A stretch of 64,000 nucleotides of DNA, taken from contig NW_026705401.1 in assembly GCF_029867415.1 (NCBI RefSeq), forward strand, positions 248,001 to 312,000, read 5' to 3'. Shown in pieces: positions 47,453 through 60,014 of the stretch; the first letter of the stretch is position 1, and every line of letters begins with the position of its first letter. Source of the DNA: Vicia villosa. Its lineage: Eukaryota; Streptophyta; Magnoliopsida; Fabales; Fabaceae. The notes under the pieces are model-generated. The model was not told the DNA's origin. It saw only the letters and a list, made by a program, of their open reading frames with translations, and made no database searches. Both the position numbers and the translations under genes were made by a program.

Positions 47453-49462
47453 CACACCTTCTTCTTTAAGATCCTCAATGATTACCAAAAGCTTCTCTTT
47501 CTCATCCTGCAGTAGAGCAGCAACATTTCTGTGCTCTATTACTCTCTTACGTAGTTTTTCATTTTCTAAGCACATCTCTGAGAGTCCTGCTGCAAGTTCA
47601 CTTATAGTAAGTTCTCCACATATGTCTCCGTATCAGACTCATCAGTTTCCTCGTCATATTCACATGCTTCAGTCATGCTATTTTCTTGTTTGACTGATTT
47701 CTCTCTGTTTTCTCCTTTGAGCCTTTCCCCTGACCATGACACAACTGAGCCTATCTCATGCTTCTTGAGGTATATGATTTGTTTTCCCTGTTCATACCCT
47801 TTCATGATTCAACCAGGGCTTCCTTGATATGTTGTTGAACTACTTTATCAACATAGCCAGATCATCGGATGAGCTTTCAGGGCTCATCTCTTCTTTGGTT
47901 TTTGAGTTTTCTGAGATCGAGGCAAAGACCATACTCTTCTTGTCAAGATGTTGAGACATTTGATTTAACATATTTTATCCAGTCTTGGGATGACTAGAAT
48001 CTAGGGCTGACTTCTTTTTATCATTTAGACCTAGGCCATTCATGGCTCCTGTCATTCTTCCCACTTGAAGAATTTCATCAAGCGAGTCAGACCCATTATT
48101 AAGCATTCTAACAGACTTTTGAACTTTGTCAAGTCCAAACTTTAGAGAGCTCACCTCTTCTTCCAGTCCAGAGATAATTCTCATATGTTCTTTCTTTGCT
48201 GCATTCAGTTGGCCTAACAGACCTTTTTGTTTCTCCCTTTCTTGACACAATTCAACACTTTTGAGACACAATTCTATGTATGATGCAGCTAGTTCATCAT
48301 ATGTTGAATCACCATCACCAGAGTTTCCATCCGATGTCCATGTGCTTGTTAAAGCATTACATGTTTGGCAGATTCGTCTTCAAGGTCACTTTCAAAGTCT
48401 TCTTCAGACCAAGTTACAGATAGGTCCTTCTTCTGTCTCTTAAGGTATGTAGGACACACAGGTCTGATGTGTTCAAAACCTTCACATTCATAACACTGCA
48501 CACTCTTTTCTTGAGAGGACTTTTCTCCAGCTTTCCTTTTTCCAGCATCATTTGAATTGTGAATGTCAGATGAGTTGTTCTGGACATTTGATCTTGGGTT
48601 CCTGCCCATCTGCTTTATCTCCCTGTTAAATTTTCTCCCAAGCAATACTATAGCAATGGAGATTCCTTCATCTGAAACCATATCACATTCCTTCTTTCCA
48701 TCTTCAGTGTTGGCTACAAAAGCTATGCTCTTGTTCTTCTTTTCAGCTCTATCATTGATGCTCAACTCAAACGTTTGAAGAGATCCTACTAAATCATCTA
48801 ACCTCATCCGATTATTGTCTTAAGCTTCTTAGATGGAAGTTACCTTCATGTCAAATCTCTTGGGAAAGGACCTGAGCATATTTCTCACCAGTTTCTCTTC
48901 TGGTATCTTTTCTCCTAACGTACTGGACGCATTAGCTATCTCAAGAACATTCATATGAAAGTTGTGAATACTTTCATCATCCTTCATCCTCAGATTCTCA
49001 AATTGAGTGATTAGCAGTTGGAGTCTTGACATCTTCACTTTGGATGTGCCTTCATGAGCAGTTTAAAGAACTTCCCATGCATCCTTAGCTAATTCACATG
49101 TGTTCACCAATCTGAAGATGTTCTTGTCAATTCCATTGAATATGGCATTCAAGACTTTGGAATTTCCAAAAGCTATTTCATCCCATTCTTTACTCTACTC
49201 TTCTTCAGGCTTTAGCTCAGTAGTGGGTTGTTTATCTGCTCCCACAATGACATGATGTTTCCAACCTTTCAAAAATGCCTTCAAAGCCCCGCTGTCTATG
49301 GATTTCAAGAAGGCCACCATATGTGGTTTCCAGTAGTCATAATTGCTTCCATCCAGAACAGGTGTTCTGTTCAAAAATCCTCCTTCCTTGTCCATCGTAT
49401 CAGAAAGTAACTTCCCTAGATCTCACCTAGATGCAGAGCAAGATGTCTGCTTTGAAACCAAT
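47453..49462 (-). pseudogene. Copia gag remnant, reverse strand
   Basis: From an ATG at 49395 the minus strand begins MDKEGGFLNRTPVLDGSNYD then YWKPHMVAFLKS, the usual start of copia gag. Further blocks are MKMSRLQLLITQFENLRMKD, a CCHC knuckle altered to CYECEGFEHIRPVC (final His/Cys spacing disturbed), and a coiled-coil LNAAKKEHMRIISGLEEEVS with LNNGSDSLDEILQVGRMTG. Stops and frame changes interrupt it. Just upstream, 49451-49462, TGGTTTCAAAGCAG is a mutated initiator-tRNA primer site. The element is cut at 47453 by the target copy of the Ogre-like solo LTR, so pol is missing. Confidence 0.85.
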
Positions 49463-50374
49463 TGAAATTCTGGTATCAGATATGTGATGTCAAATGAGAT
49501 GTCACGACATAAATATCTGTTGATTAAATTCTATGGAACAAGATGGTAGAAGTAACGAAAAATAGTGCAGAAAGGTAAAAGACACAAGGAATTGTTTACC
49601 CAGTTCGAAACTACTTTCCTACTCTGGGGGCTACCAAGCCATGGATGAAATCAATATATGATAGTATCAATTCGAAGTTAAACTTCCCCGTTTATAACTT
49701 CTCGCTTAATCACTACGCTTCCTATGACTTCTACCTAAGACTCACCTAGGTATGAGGCCCTCGTCAAATCCCCACAGTCACAACTCGTGACAAACACCAC
49801 AAATAATTAACAGTACAAGACACTCTTCCACGACACACAATTCTCAATGCTTAAAAGCTTATGAGAACTTACACTACTCTCCTTGCTTAACAACTTCGGA
49901 GATTAACATATTCAACACCTACAGGTTTGTGAATGAACAAAACATGGAACTTACAACACAACCAAAATAAGGATTCCTAGAACCCTAAAAATACAAATAT
50001 CAGTTCCACTTAAAACTAGGTTTAGGCTAGTCTATTTATAGAATTAGTATTGACTGAATTGAGTCTAAAACTGCAGCAAGGAGGTTGCACAAAGTCTGTT
50101 ACTTGATCTCCAAGAAAATAGGTTTTCAATCCAACCTTTCGTAATTTGTCTCCAATTATAGAAAGTGTGAAAACCAACAAATATCTCTGATTGAATCGAT
50201 CTTGGATACACATAAGCTAATTGAATATTCCACAATATTATGTAGCTGATAAAACAGCTAATATACTTGACAGATCAGCTCCAGCAAACACGATGTCATA
50301 CCTGCCATGTTCTGACATCTTGTTCGACATGTTGAAATCTGTATGATATGGCATTTTATTCAACATGATTCTGC
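49463..50374 (-). mobile_element. Copia 5' LTR, reverse strand
   Basis: On the minus strand it starts TGTTGAATAAAATGCC at 50374 and ends CAGAATTTCA at 49463, directly before the primer site (912 bp). It shares the GAGTCTTAGGTAGAAGT and AAGCTTTTAAGCATTGAG-type blocks with the LTRs at 20647 and 23126, so all three are one family. Confidence 0.75.
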
Positions 50375-51534
50375 TAGGTTGGCTTTACCAAAATGCATGT
50401 CAATCTTAGAGAAACTACAATTGTATAGAAAGTACAAATATACAAATGTATATAACAAAATCTAAAATTAGAGCTCAATATTTTGGGATAACTTTTCTGG
50501 TGATCAAAACTATTTTGGAGGTGAGGCGTTATGATAATTAAATGTGAAGTTATAACTCAATGTTGTTGGGATCACAGTGCCAACGGTCAACACTATTTTT
50601 TAGTTGAATATTTATGGCGTATAACCATGTGATTACTTTGGCTTTGAGGCATTTGAGAGAGATTGAGTACTATAAAAGGTGATGTATTAATGAATATATA
50701 ACTACCACCATGCTCCAATATGTTTTAATTTAACGGTAGAGATTCTTAGTTAAGTATCACATCTTGAGTTTATTTGTTTAGTTGCCAACCAAATTAGGAA
50801 ATGTGTTATTAACTCGAGAGTCACTTTAAGAATTATTTCTATTGAAAAAAAATATACATTGATATTTTAAAGTGGGATAATGTTAGAAATATTTTTCAAG
50901 CTACAGTCAATTCTATGTTTTAACTTTACGGAAACATGTTGATGTTATAAATGTAACTCATTCAAAAATATACAGTGATTTAATGTATGAATAACATTAC
51001 TCATTGTTAAAAGCTCACTAGACTTATTCAAACAAAGGTACACTTTGGTATTATAAAAGTAAATCTCCTAGACACTTATAAAGAAAGAATGACAGTTACA
51101 TAAACTCTATTATTTTTTACTCTCCATCGTTCTTCATGAAACTAACTATGTGAGCAAACAAAATATGAAACTAGGTTATAATTCTAGTCTTTATTTTGCT
51201 TTTATAAAGACTAATATTTATAAGTATAGTTTTTTTAATGTCAACTTTGTTTTTTTAAAGTTTAAAATTGAAAAGGGCAACTAATACAAGTTTTTTAAAC
51301 AGTAATTAAAGTTATGCATATAATAAATTACACTAAATAATATTACTAAATTACACCGCTAACTCTATAAATACAATTCAATAATCATAAAATAAAATAG
51401 AAAATATTGAATTTACAATGTGGTTACAAGATTTCATTTTTATTAATTTTTCGTTCACATTATTTTTTCCATATGGTTACTTTCATGAACCGTACACAAT
51501 ATTTATCATATATTTTTCCTATAGTTAATTAATT
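50375..51534. other. AT-rich spacer, no gene recognised
   Basis: Stops are frequent in all frames, and no repeat structure or RNA gene is evident. It ends at the target site of the SIRE-type element. Confidence 0.5.
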
Positions 51535-51539
51535 CTTAT

Positions 51540-52753
51540 TGTTAGAACAAGATTTGTTCTGATCAATATTCTTAGTTTTGATGATAATAAGGATATGAAT
51601 TTTGTGTGAGATAATGTGGTACTCTAATACACTGCAATTTCCCTTTCAGGAAATATATAAAGAGTATGCACAAATCAGCGCTCAGAAGCTTTGACTCAGA
51701 AGGTTCAGCATGCAACATCAGAACATGGTCTGGCAAGACATCAGAAGATGGTCAAAAGCAGAATCAGAACATGGGTCTATGGAAGCATCAGAAGAACTTG
51801 AGTTCAAAAGCAGAAGCACTGAAGTTCTCATGGTATCACGCTCAGAAGCACTTCAAGGTCAGAAGACAAGAAGATGCTCTGCACCAAGCTGTTTGACTCT
51901 GATGATATTCAAACGTTGTATACACAAACATCAGATCAGAAGCAAGTACAAGATGGCAGGCTACGCTGACTGACAAAAGGAACGTTAGAAGCTATTAAAG
52001 GCAACGTCAGTAGACACAGCGTAAACAAGGCTCGAGGTAGTTGACAAAAGAGTGAAACATTAAATGCAATGCTGTACGGAATACGCAAAGCATTAAATGC
52101 TCCCAACGGTCATCTTCTCAAGTGCCTATAAGTATGAAGTTCTGATGAGAAGCAAGGTTACCGATTCTGAAGAATTCTGTGAATACTAACTTGCTGAAAC
52201 ACTGTTCAAATCAAAGCTCAAAAACTTCATCTTCATCAAAGCTCACTACATTGCTGTTGTAATATATTAGTGAGATTAATCTTAAACTTTAAGAGAAATA
52301 TCACTGTTGTGATTATAGCTTTTCAGAAGCATTGTAATACTCTTAGAATTGATTACATTAATTTGTAAGTAACTAGAGTGATCAAGTGTGATCAGGATAC
52401 TCTAGGAAGTCTTAGCTTGTGTCTAAGCAGTTGTAATTAGAGTGATCACGTGGTGGTCAGGATACTCTAAGAAAGTCTTAGCTTGTGTCTAAGCAATTGT
52501 TCCTGGAGTGATCAGGTTGTGATCAGGATACTCTAAAAGACTTAGTCGTGGGCTAAGTGGAAAACCATTGTAATCTGTTGCGATTAGTGGATTAAATCCT
52601 CAGGTGAGGTAAATCACTCCGTGGGGGTGGACTGGAGTAGTTTAGTTAACAACGAACCAGGATAAAAATAACTGTGCAATTTGTTTTTATCGTTCAAGTT
52701 TTTAGACTACACTTATTCAAACCCCCCCTTTCTAAGTGTTTTTCTATCCTTCA
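51540..52753 (+). repeat. 5' LTR of the SIRE-type element
   Basis: It starts TGTTAGAACAAGATTTG and ends CTATCCTTCA. A TATATAAAG box lies at 51654 and a weaker TATAAGTA at 52127. The 3' third holds three diverged units (about 52372-52560) of the form GTGATCAGGATACTCTAAGA followed by GTCTTAGCTTGTGTCTAAGC. The same structure is in the 3' LTR. Confidence 0.97.
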
Positions 52754-52755
52754 AT

Positions 52756-52767
52756 TGGTATCAGAGC
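52756..52767 (+). other. Primer binding site
   Basis: TGGTATCAGAGC is complementary to the 3' end of plant initiator methionine tRNA. It lies two bases after the 5' LTR, the standard position for copia elements. Confidence 0.95.
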
Positions 52768-52839
52768 GCCGGTTCTAAGGTGCAAGCACTTAACCGTGTT
52801 TAGAAAAGATTCAGGAAGAGAAAAACGCTTCAGTAAAAG

Positions 52840-54765
52840 ATGGCTGGTGAAATTCCAACAGATCCACCTGCATCTACATCTGGCTCTGCTGAGCAATATA
52901 ATGGTAACAATGGTTATACTAGACCACCAGTATTTGATGGTGAAAACTTTGAATACTGGAAAGATAAACTGGAAAGTTACTTTCTTGGTCTAGATGGTGA
53001 ACTATGGGATCTTCTGATGGATGGTTACAAACATCCAGTGAAAGCCAGTGGCGTAAGGCTTACAAGGCAAGAAATGGATGATGATCAGAAGAAGCTTTTC
53101 AAGAATCATCATAAATGTAGAACTGTTTTGCTGAATGCTATCTCTCATGCTGAGTATGAGAAGATATCTAACAGGGAAACGACCTATGATATATATGAGT
53201 CATTGAAAATGACCCATGAGGGAAATGCTCAAGTCAAGGAGACTAAAGCTCTTGCTCTAATCCAGAAATATGAAGCCTTCAAGATGGAGGATGATGAAGA
53301 CATTGAGAAGATGTTCTCAAGATTTCAAACGCTAACTGCTGGATTAAGAGTTCTGGATAAAGGCTACACCAAGGCTGATCATGTAAAGAAGATTATCAGA
53401 AGCTTACCCAGAAGATGGGGTCCAATGGTGACTGCATTCAAGATTGCGAAGAATCTGAATGAGGTTTCTTTGGAAGAGCTTATCAGTGCCTTGAGAAGTC
53501 ATGAAATAGAGCTGGATTCAAACGAGCCTCAAAAGAAAGGTAAATCTATTGCATTAAAATCTAATTTTAAAAAATGCACTAACGCTTTTCAGGCCAAAGA
53601 AGAAGATCCTGAAGAATCAGAATCTGAAGTAGAAGATGAACTGTCCATGATCTCCAGAAGGGTAAACCAACTCTGGAAGAGCAAGCAAAGGAAGTTCAGA
53701 GGCTTCAGAAGTTCAAAGAGATTTGAACGAGGAGAATCTTCTGGTGACAGAAGATCTGACAAGAAGAAGGTTGTCTGCTATGAGTGCAATGAGCCTGGAC
53801 ACTTCAAGAATGAATGTCCAAAACTTCAGAAGGAGAATCCCAAAAAGAAGTTTCATAAGAAGAAAGGTCTTATGGCAACATGGGATGATTCTGAATCAGA
53901 ATCAGAATCAGACTCTGAAGGAGAACAAGCCAACTTTGCGCTGATGGCTACAGAAGATGATGGATCAGAATCTACATCAGAATCAGATTCTGAAGAGGTA
54001 TTTTCTGAACTATCTAGAGAAGAGTTAGTTTCCAGTTTAACAGAACTTCTGGAACTCAAGGCTCATCTTAGTATCAAATACAAAAAGCTGAAGAAGCAGT
54101 TTGAATTTGAAACTAAGAAGCTGGAAGTGGAAAATTCTGAACTGAAGGAAAAAGTTTTAAATCTATCCAAAGATATTGGATCTCCTTCTAAAACAGAAAA
54201 ATCCATTCCAAGTCTCAATCATATTCTGAAAGAATATGACTCGAGCTTCAGAAAGTTCTTATCTAGAAGTATTGGCAGAAGTCATCTTGCTTCTATGATA
54301 TATGGTGTTTCTGGAAACAGAAGGTTTGGCTTTGGCTATGAGGGTGATACCTCACATAAATTTGAACCTATTGATGATCTGAAGATCACATACAAGCCAT
54401 TGTATGATCAGTTCAAATATGGCCATGCACATGATATTAGGCTCACTTCACATGCACAGAGTTTTAACACTGTTCACACCAAGAAGCATGTGACACATCC
54501 TAAGAAATATCATGCTGACAAACCTAAAGAATATCATGATGTTCCTCTTGTTAAATATTTTGCTAAACCCAAGTTCAATCAGAACTTGAGGAGAACTAAC
54601 AAGAAAGGACCCAAGAAATTGTGGGTACCTAAGGAGAAGATAATTTCTGTTGCAGATATCCTTGGCTGCAAAGAGGACAAAAAGCAAAATGTCATGGTAC
54701 CTGGACTCTGGGTGCTCGCGACACATGACGGGAAGAAGGTCTACATTCCAAGACCTGGTGCTTAA
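52840..54765 (+). CDS. Gag of the SIRE-type element
   Basis: The 641-residue frame starts 72 bp after the primer site (MAGEIPTDPPASTSGS). It has the YWKDKLESYFLGLD start of the gag core, the UBN2-like centre (KETKALALIQKYEAFKMEDD, IIRSLPRRWGPMVTAFK) and one CCHC zinc knuckle CYECNEPGHFKNEC at residues 313-326. Two Ser/Glu/Asp-rich tracts follow, then a coiled coil rich in Lys and Glu. Gag forms the virus-like particle and binds element RNA. The last ~25 residues read the protease region in the wrong frame because of the 1-nt shift near 54680, so the true gag-pol join is lost. Gag itself looks intact. Confidence 0.93.
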   Translation: MAGEIPTDPPASTSGSAEQYNGNNGYTRPPVFDGENFEYWKDKLESYFLGLDGELWDLLMDGYKHPVKASGVRLTRQEMDDDQKKLFKNHHKCRTVLLNAISHAEYEKISNRETTYDIYESLKMTHEGNAQVKETKALALIQKYEAFKMEDDEDIEKMFSRFQTLTAGLRVLDKGYTKADHVKKIIRSLPRRWGPMVTAFKIAKNLNEVSLEELISALRSHEIELDSNEPQKKGKSIALKSNFKKCTNAFQAKEEDPEESESEVEDELSMISRRVNQLWKSKQRKFRGFRSSKRFERGESSGDRRSDKKKVVCYECNEPGHFKNECPKLQKENPKKKFHKKKGLMATWDDSESESESDSEGEQANFALMATEDDGSESTSESDSEEVFSELSREELVSSLTELLELKAHLSIKYKKLKKQFEFETKKLEVENSELKEKVLNLSKDIGSPSKTEKSIPSLNHILKEYDSSFRKFLSRSIGRSHLASMIYGVSGNRRFGFGYEGDTSHKFEPIDDLKITYKPLYDQFKYGHAHDIRLTSHAQSFNTVHTKKHVTHPKKYHADKPKEYHDVPLVKYFAKPKFNQNLRRTNKKGPKKLWVPKEKIISVADILGCKEDKKQNVMVPGLWVLATHDGKKVYIPRPGA

Positions 54766-57700
54766 ACCAGGTGGAGAAGTCAAGTTTGGAGGAGATCAGA
54801 AGGGCAAAATCATTGGCTCTGGAACCATAAGTCTTGGTAACTCTCCTTCCATAACTAATGTACTTCTTGTAGAAGGATTAACGCATAACTTATTGTCCAT
54901 AAGTCAATTAAGTGACAATGGTTATGATATAATCTTCAATCAAAAGTCTTGCAAGGCTGTAAGTCAGAAGGATGGCTCAATCCTATTTACAGGCAAGAGA
55001 AAGAACAACATTTATAAGATTGATCTTTCTGATCTTGAGAAGCAGAAGGTGACTTGTCTTATGTCTGTTTCTGAAGAGCAGTGGGTCTGGCACAGAAGAT
55101 TAGGACATGCTAGTTTGAGAAAGATTTCTCAGATTAACAAACTAAATCTGGTCAGAGGACTCCCAAATCGGAAATACAAATCAGATGCTCTTTGTGAAGC
55201 ATGTCAGAAGGGCAAGTTCTCCAAACCTGCATTCAAGTCTAAGAATGTTGTTTCTTCCTCAAGGCCGTTAGAACTCTTGCACATTGATCTGTTTGGCCCA
55301 GTCAAAACAGCATCTGTCAGAGGGAAGAAATATGGATTAGTCATCGTAGATGATTATAGCCGCTGGACATGGGTAAAGTTCTTAAAACACAAGGATGAGT
55401 CTCATTCAGTGTTCTTTGAATTCTGCACTCAGATCCAATCTGAGAAGGAGTGCAAAATCATAAAGGTCAGAAGTGATCATGGTGGCGAATTTGAGAACAG
55501 ATTCTTTGAGGAGTTCTTCAAAGAAAATGGTATTGCCCATGACTTCTCTTGCCCTAGAACTCCACAACAAAATGGAGTTGTAGAGCGAAAGAATAGGACT
55601 CTACAAGAAATGGCCAGAACCATGATCAATGAAACCAATATGGCTAAGCACTTCTGGGCAGAAGCAATAAACACTGCGTGTTATATTCAAAATAGAATCT
55701 CGATAAGACCTATTCTAAATAAGACTCCTTATGAATTGTGGAAGAACAGAAAGCCCAACGTTTCATATTTTCATCCTTTTGGATGTGTGTGTCCTATTTT
55801 GAATACTAAAGATCATCTTGGTAAGTTTGATTCTAAAGCACAAAAGTGTTTCCTTCTTGGATATTCTGAACGCTCTAAAGGCTACAGAGTATACAATACT
55901 GAAACATTGATTGTAGAAGAATCAATCAATATCAGGTTTGATGATAAGCTTGGTCTTGAAAAACCAAAGCAGCTTGAGAATTTTGCAGATATAGATATTG
56001 ACATATCAGAAGCTGTAGAACCAAGAAGCAAAGCTGCAGAAGCTGATAGTCTCGGAAGCAATGGATCAGAAGATCAAGTTGCTGCATCTTTAGAGAATCT
56101 CAGGATTTCTGAAGAGCCAACAGTCAGAAGATCACCCAGACTTGCATCAGCTCATTCAGAAGATGTGATCCTTGGAAAGAAAGACGATCCCATCAGAACA
56201 AGGGCATTCCTTAAGAACAATGCAGACTGTCAATTAGGTCTTGTTTCTTTGATCGAGCCAACTTCTGTTGATCAAGCTCTAGAAGATCCAGACTGGATAA
56301 TTGCCATGCAAGAAGAACTCAATCAGCTTACAAGGAATGATGTATGGGACTTGGTTCCTAGACCAAAAGGATTTAACATCATCGGTACTAAGTGGGTATT
56401 CAGAAACAAGCTAAGCGAGAAGGGAGAAGTGGTAAGAAACAAAGCCAGACTGGTTGCTCAGGGTTATAGTCAGCAAGAAGGGATTGACTACACAAAAACC
56501 TTTGCACCAGTGGCCAGGTTAGAATCTATTCGTCTATTAATTTCTTTTGCCACTCAACACAACATCACTCTTTATCAGACGGATGTCAAGGGTGCCTTCT
56601 TAAATGATTATATAGATGAAGAAGTTTATGTCCATCAACCTCCTGGTTTTGAAGACTCCAAGTCTCCAAATCATGTTTTTAAATTAAAGAAATCATTATA
56701 CGGATTGAAACAAGCTCCTAGAGCTTGGTATGAACGTTTGAGTTCTTTCCTTCTGGAAAATGGCTTCACTAGAGGAAAAGTGGACACTACTCTCTTTTGT
56801 AAAACCTTTAAAAAGGATATTTTAATCTGTCAAATATATGTTGATGATATCATCTTTGGAACATCTAATGCTACACTTGGAAAGGAGTTTGCTGAGTCTA
56901 TGCAGGCTGAATTTGAAATGAGCATGATGGGAGAACTCAAGTATTTCCTTGGGATTCAAATCAACCAAACTTCTGATGGAACCTATGTTCATCAAACGAA
57001 GTATGTGAAAGAACTTCTGAAGAAGTTTAATCTTTCTGAAAGCAAAGAAGCCAAAACTCCTATGCATCCAACATGTGTCCTAGGTAAGGATGAGGTAAGT
57101 AAGAAGGTAGATCAGAAGTTGTACAGAGGTATGATTGGATCTCTTCTATACCTAACTGCTTCTAGACCTGACATTCTCTTCAGTGTTTGTTTGTGTGCTA
57201 GATTCCAATCAGATCAGAGAGAATCTCATTTAACTGTTGTTAAGAGAATTCTGAGGTATCTGAAAGGTACTACTAATGTTGGTTTAGTCTACAAAAGATC
57301 CAAAGAATACAACTTAGTAGGATTCTATGATGCTGACTATGCTGGAGAAAGAATTGAAAGAAAGAGCACTTCTGGAAGTTGTCAATTTCTTGGAAGTCAT
57401 CTGATCTCATGGTACAGCAAGAAGAAAGCTACTATTGCCCTCTCAACAACAGAAGCAGAATATGTTGCTACTGCTGGTTGTAGCACACAAATGCTCTGGA
57501 TGAGAAGTCAGCTAGAAGATTATCAGATATATGAGAGTAACATTCCTATCTTCTGTGATAATACTTTTGCTATATGTTTATCAAAGAATCCTATCTTACA
57601 TTCAAAAGCTAAACATATTGAGATTAAACATCATTTCATAAGGGACTATGTTCAGAAGGGTGTTATATCTTTAAACTTTGTGGATACAGACCATCAATAG
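54650..57700 (+). pseudogene. Pol of the SIRE-type element (protease, integrase, RT, RNase H), frameshifted
   Basis: The open frame has no ATG at its start and is shifted +1 relative to gag, so the polyprotein is broken near 54680. Protease active site DSG is at residues 19-21. The integrase has the HHCC finger (HRRLGH...CEAC) and the DD35E triad D213, D276, E312. Reverse transcriptase has ARLVAQGYSQQEGIDY, QTDVKGAFLN and the catalytic YVDD at 730-733. RNase H shows ADYAGERIERKSTSG and STTEAEYVA. A TAG at 57698-57700 truncates the RNase H end. The usual ADIFTKPL tail follows in the same frame to a stop near 57781, so the TAG is a point mutation. All catalytic residues checked are present. Confidence 0.93.
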
Positions 57701-58185
57701 GCTGATATCTTTACAAAACCCCTTGTTGAAGATAGGTTTAAGTTCATTCTCAAGAATATCAGTATGGACTTGTGCCTAGAATGAGAAGATGAGAAGATCT
57801 TTGTATGAGTATCTTCTGAAATGTGGTAAGACTAGGCAGCTATAAGAAGTTCTGATACTAATCAATTAGAATCCCTGATTCTGTTATCTCTAACGTTTCA
57901 TTGTCTAAGTTGATTCAGAAGCTCTTTTAAAGCAAAACAGCTGTCACCAGTCTCTCCATAAAATGAACACGTATTCACTATTTCTGGAAAAGCATGCGTG
58001 CAGTTGAGGGGACGCCTACTTAGGTAACTGTGTTAATCACTTCTTTTGTCATAATTATCTCTCCTCACGTCACGTAACATTAAATGCCATTCATCATTTC
58101 AGTTTATTTCTTTTTCATTTCATATTCTTCAATCGTTTCTTTTCCCTCTTTTTTATATTTCTCTCTCTTGCATTCAGTTTCGTTT

Positions 58186-58190
<5 letters not shown>

Positions 58191-58277
<87 letters not shown>
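58191..58277 (+). repeat. (CT)43 microsatellite
   Basis: An uninterrupted CT dinucleotide run of about 86 bases lies between pol and the third frame of the SIRE-type element. It ends about 50 bp upstream of the ATG at 58331. Long perfect runs like this are usually length-variable. Confidence 0.98.
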
Positions 58278-58278
<1 letters not shown>

Positions 58279-58330
58279 ATCTGCATTTCGCATAAACCCT
58301 AGTTTATTCATCTTCAACCTAGCATTCACC

Positions 58331-58924
58331 ATGAATCCGTCTTCATGTTCCTCTCAACAAGCATTCAACAGACAAGAGGTTACTCCACTGAAAACTTGCT
58401 CCATTCCTCCATCAGAAATGGATGTGCTGTGTGAGTCTCCGGTGGACTCTGATGACTTGGGCGCTTATGGTTTCAAACCAGATGCGAAGATAAAGGCTCA
58501 AGGGTGGTCGATCTATTTGAATAGAACATTTGGAAGGGTTGATTGGTTCCAGGTTGAGAAACAAATCTCGGGGATCGCCGACATTGATTTCAAGACGGAT
58601 CTCACAAGAGACTCAAGATGCCAAGAAGTCTCAAGTGAGATCTCTTCTGTGATGCTGTTATCAACATTTATCCAAAGGAAGAAGACTTTCTTGAGATATT
58701 GGATGAAGTTAAGCATCATGTACTTGACTTCTATGTTAAGGGAAAGCCCTGTTTGAGACATTAGCTTTCTTCCTGTGAACTGTCTCTCACTTCCTCCTTG
58801 GATTCATCTATTCTCTTCCCGTAGAGCTTCTTGTCTGGCCAGGCATGCAGAGTTTCAAGCTTTCATGGCTAGACAAACTGAGAACAACGCAGGGATTCAT
58901 GATATGTTAGCTAAGATTGTCTAA
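58331..58924 (+). pseudogene. Third reading frame of the SIRE-type element (env-like), broken
   Basis: An ATG at 58331 opens MNPSSCSSQQAFNRQE and stays open to 58756. The conserved-looking continuation switches frame at about 58645 (CDAVINIYPKEEDFLEILDE, then VKHHVLDFYVKGKPC, stop at 58762). Another piece follows in a further frame, RHAEFQAFMARQTENNAG, to a TAA at 58922. Sireviruses carry an extra frame here, sometimes called envelope-like, of uncertain role. No clear membrane segment is visible in this remnant. Confidence 0.65.
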
Positions 58925-59089
58925 GCTAGGGTCTTAGTCTTTGGTCATTGTAGTTTTCTTTGCTTGTTGCATCTGCTTATTCTGCATACATCTTTTGTAA
59001 TCTTGTTTGTTCAATCAATGAAAATCTTTAATTCTGTTTCATTCCTATTGTCTTTTGTTTTTCATCTGAATCTTTTATGTTTTTGATGT

Positions 59090-60014
59090 TATGACAAAAA
59101 GGGGGAGAAAATGTGATAAATGATCTGATTAATATTATCAGTTACCGGGTAAAAAGGCCCCACATTACTAACAAGAACTTGTAAGTTCTGTGTTGTTTAA
59201 GTGTTTTGCAGGATTGAAGACATCTTTCAAAGCTCAACACTAGAAGCAAAACCATGAGGAGAAGCAATTCTAAAGAATCACGCTCTTGGATTCTTGAAGC
59301 AAGCTGAGTGCTATGAAGCTTCAGAATCAGAAGCAAGAAGCAAGAAGGAAGAATGTTCAGATATTCTGATGATAGAATATGCTCTGAAACATTATGTCTA
59401 TCTGTTCTGATACATATTATGTGGCTCTAATACATATTATGTGTTCTGACTCATTCATGCTGACTTTTGTCGTTTAGCGTTGTTCTGTAACATTTCAGGA
59501 TGTAGAGATGCTCTGATGATGCTCTGGTACATTCAACAATGTTCTGATACAATCTAGCATGAAGTGATGTAAGAAGAAATTCAAGCTCTGAAGCTGTCCT
59601 GATGGAAGCAGGAATCAGAAGCTGTGAATGTTCTGAAGATCAAAGAAATTCAAGTTCTGAAGCTGTCCGATGGAAGCAGGAATCAGAAGCTGTGAATGTT
59701 CTGAGGATCTAAAGAAATTCAAAGTTCTGAAGCTGTCCTATGGAATCAAGAATCAAAAGTCATGAATGTTATGAAGATCAAGCATATGTGAACGTCTCTA
59801 CTGGAATACTCAGGGAAGTCTTTTATTATTAAAATTCTTCTAGTATTAATTTCAGGGGGGGTTATCTATCTCAGGGGGAGATTGTAAATCTCAGGGGGAG
59901 ACATATTCACATGCTTATGCTTTAGCTGTGTAATTGTCTTTAGCCGTCTGCTCTTTCTGATCGCAAATTCATATCATTTATATATGTTTTTGTCATCATC
60001 AAAAAGGGGGAGAT
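59090..60014 (+). other. Multiple PPT-like tracts before the 3' LTR
   Basis: Purine tracts AAAAAGGGGGAGA occur at about 59096 and again at 60001-60014, the latter touching the 3' LTR and serving as the real primer tract. CAGGGGGGG and CAGGGGGAGA occur near 59853-59900. Repeated PPT-like tracts in this interval are a described sirevirus trait. The region between also has tandem blocks (59570-59770) sharing TCTGAAGCTGTCCKATGGAA. Confidence 0.85.

Noticed and set aside
53853..54059. Ser-rich minus-strand frame opposite gag
   Set aside because: It mirrors the GAATCAGA-type acidic repeat of gag and has no independent support.
58084..58302. Ser-Leu repeat protein
   Set aside because: It is a reading of the (CT)43 microsatellite.
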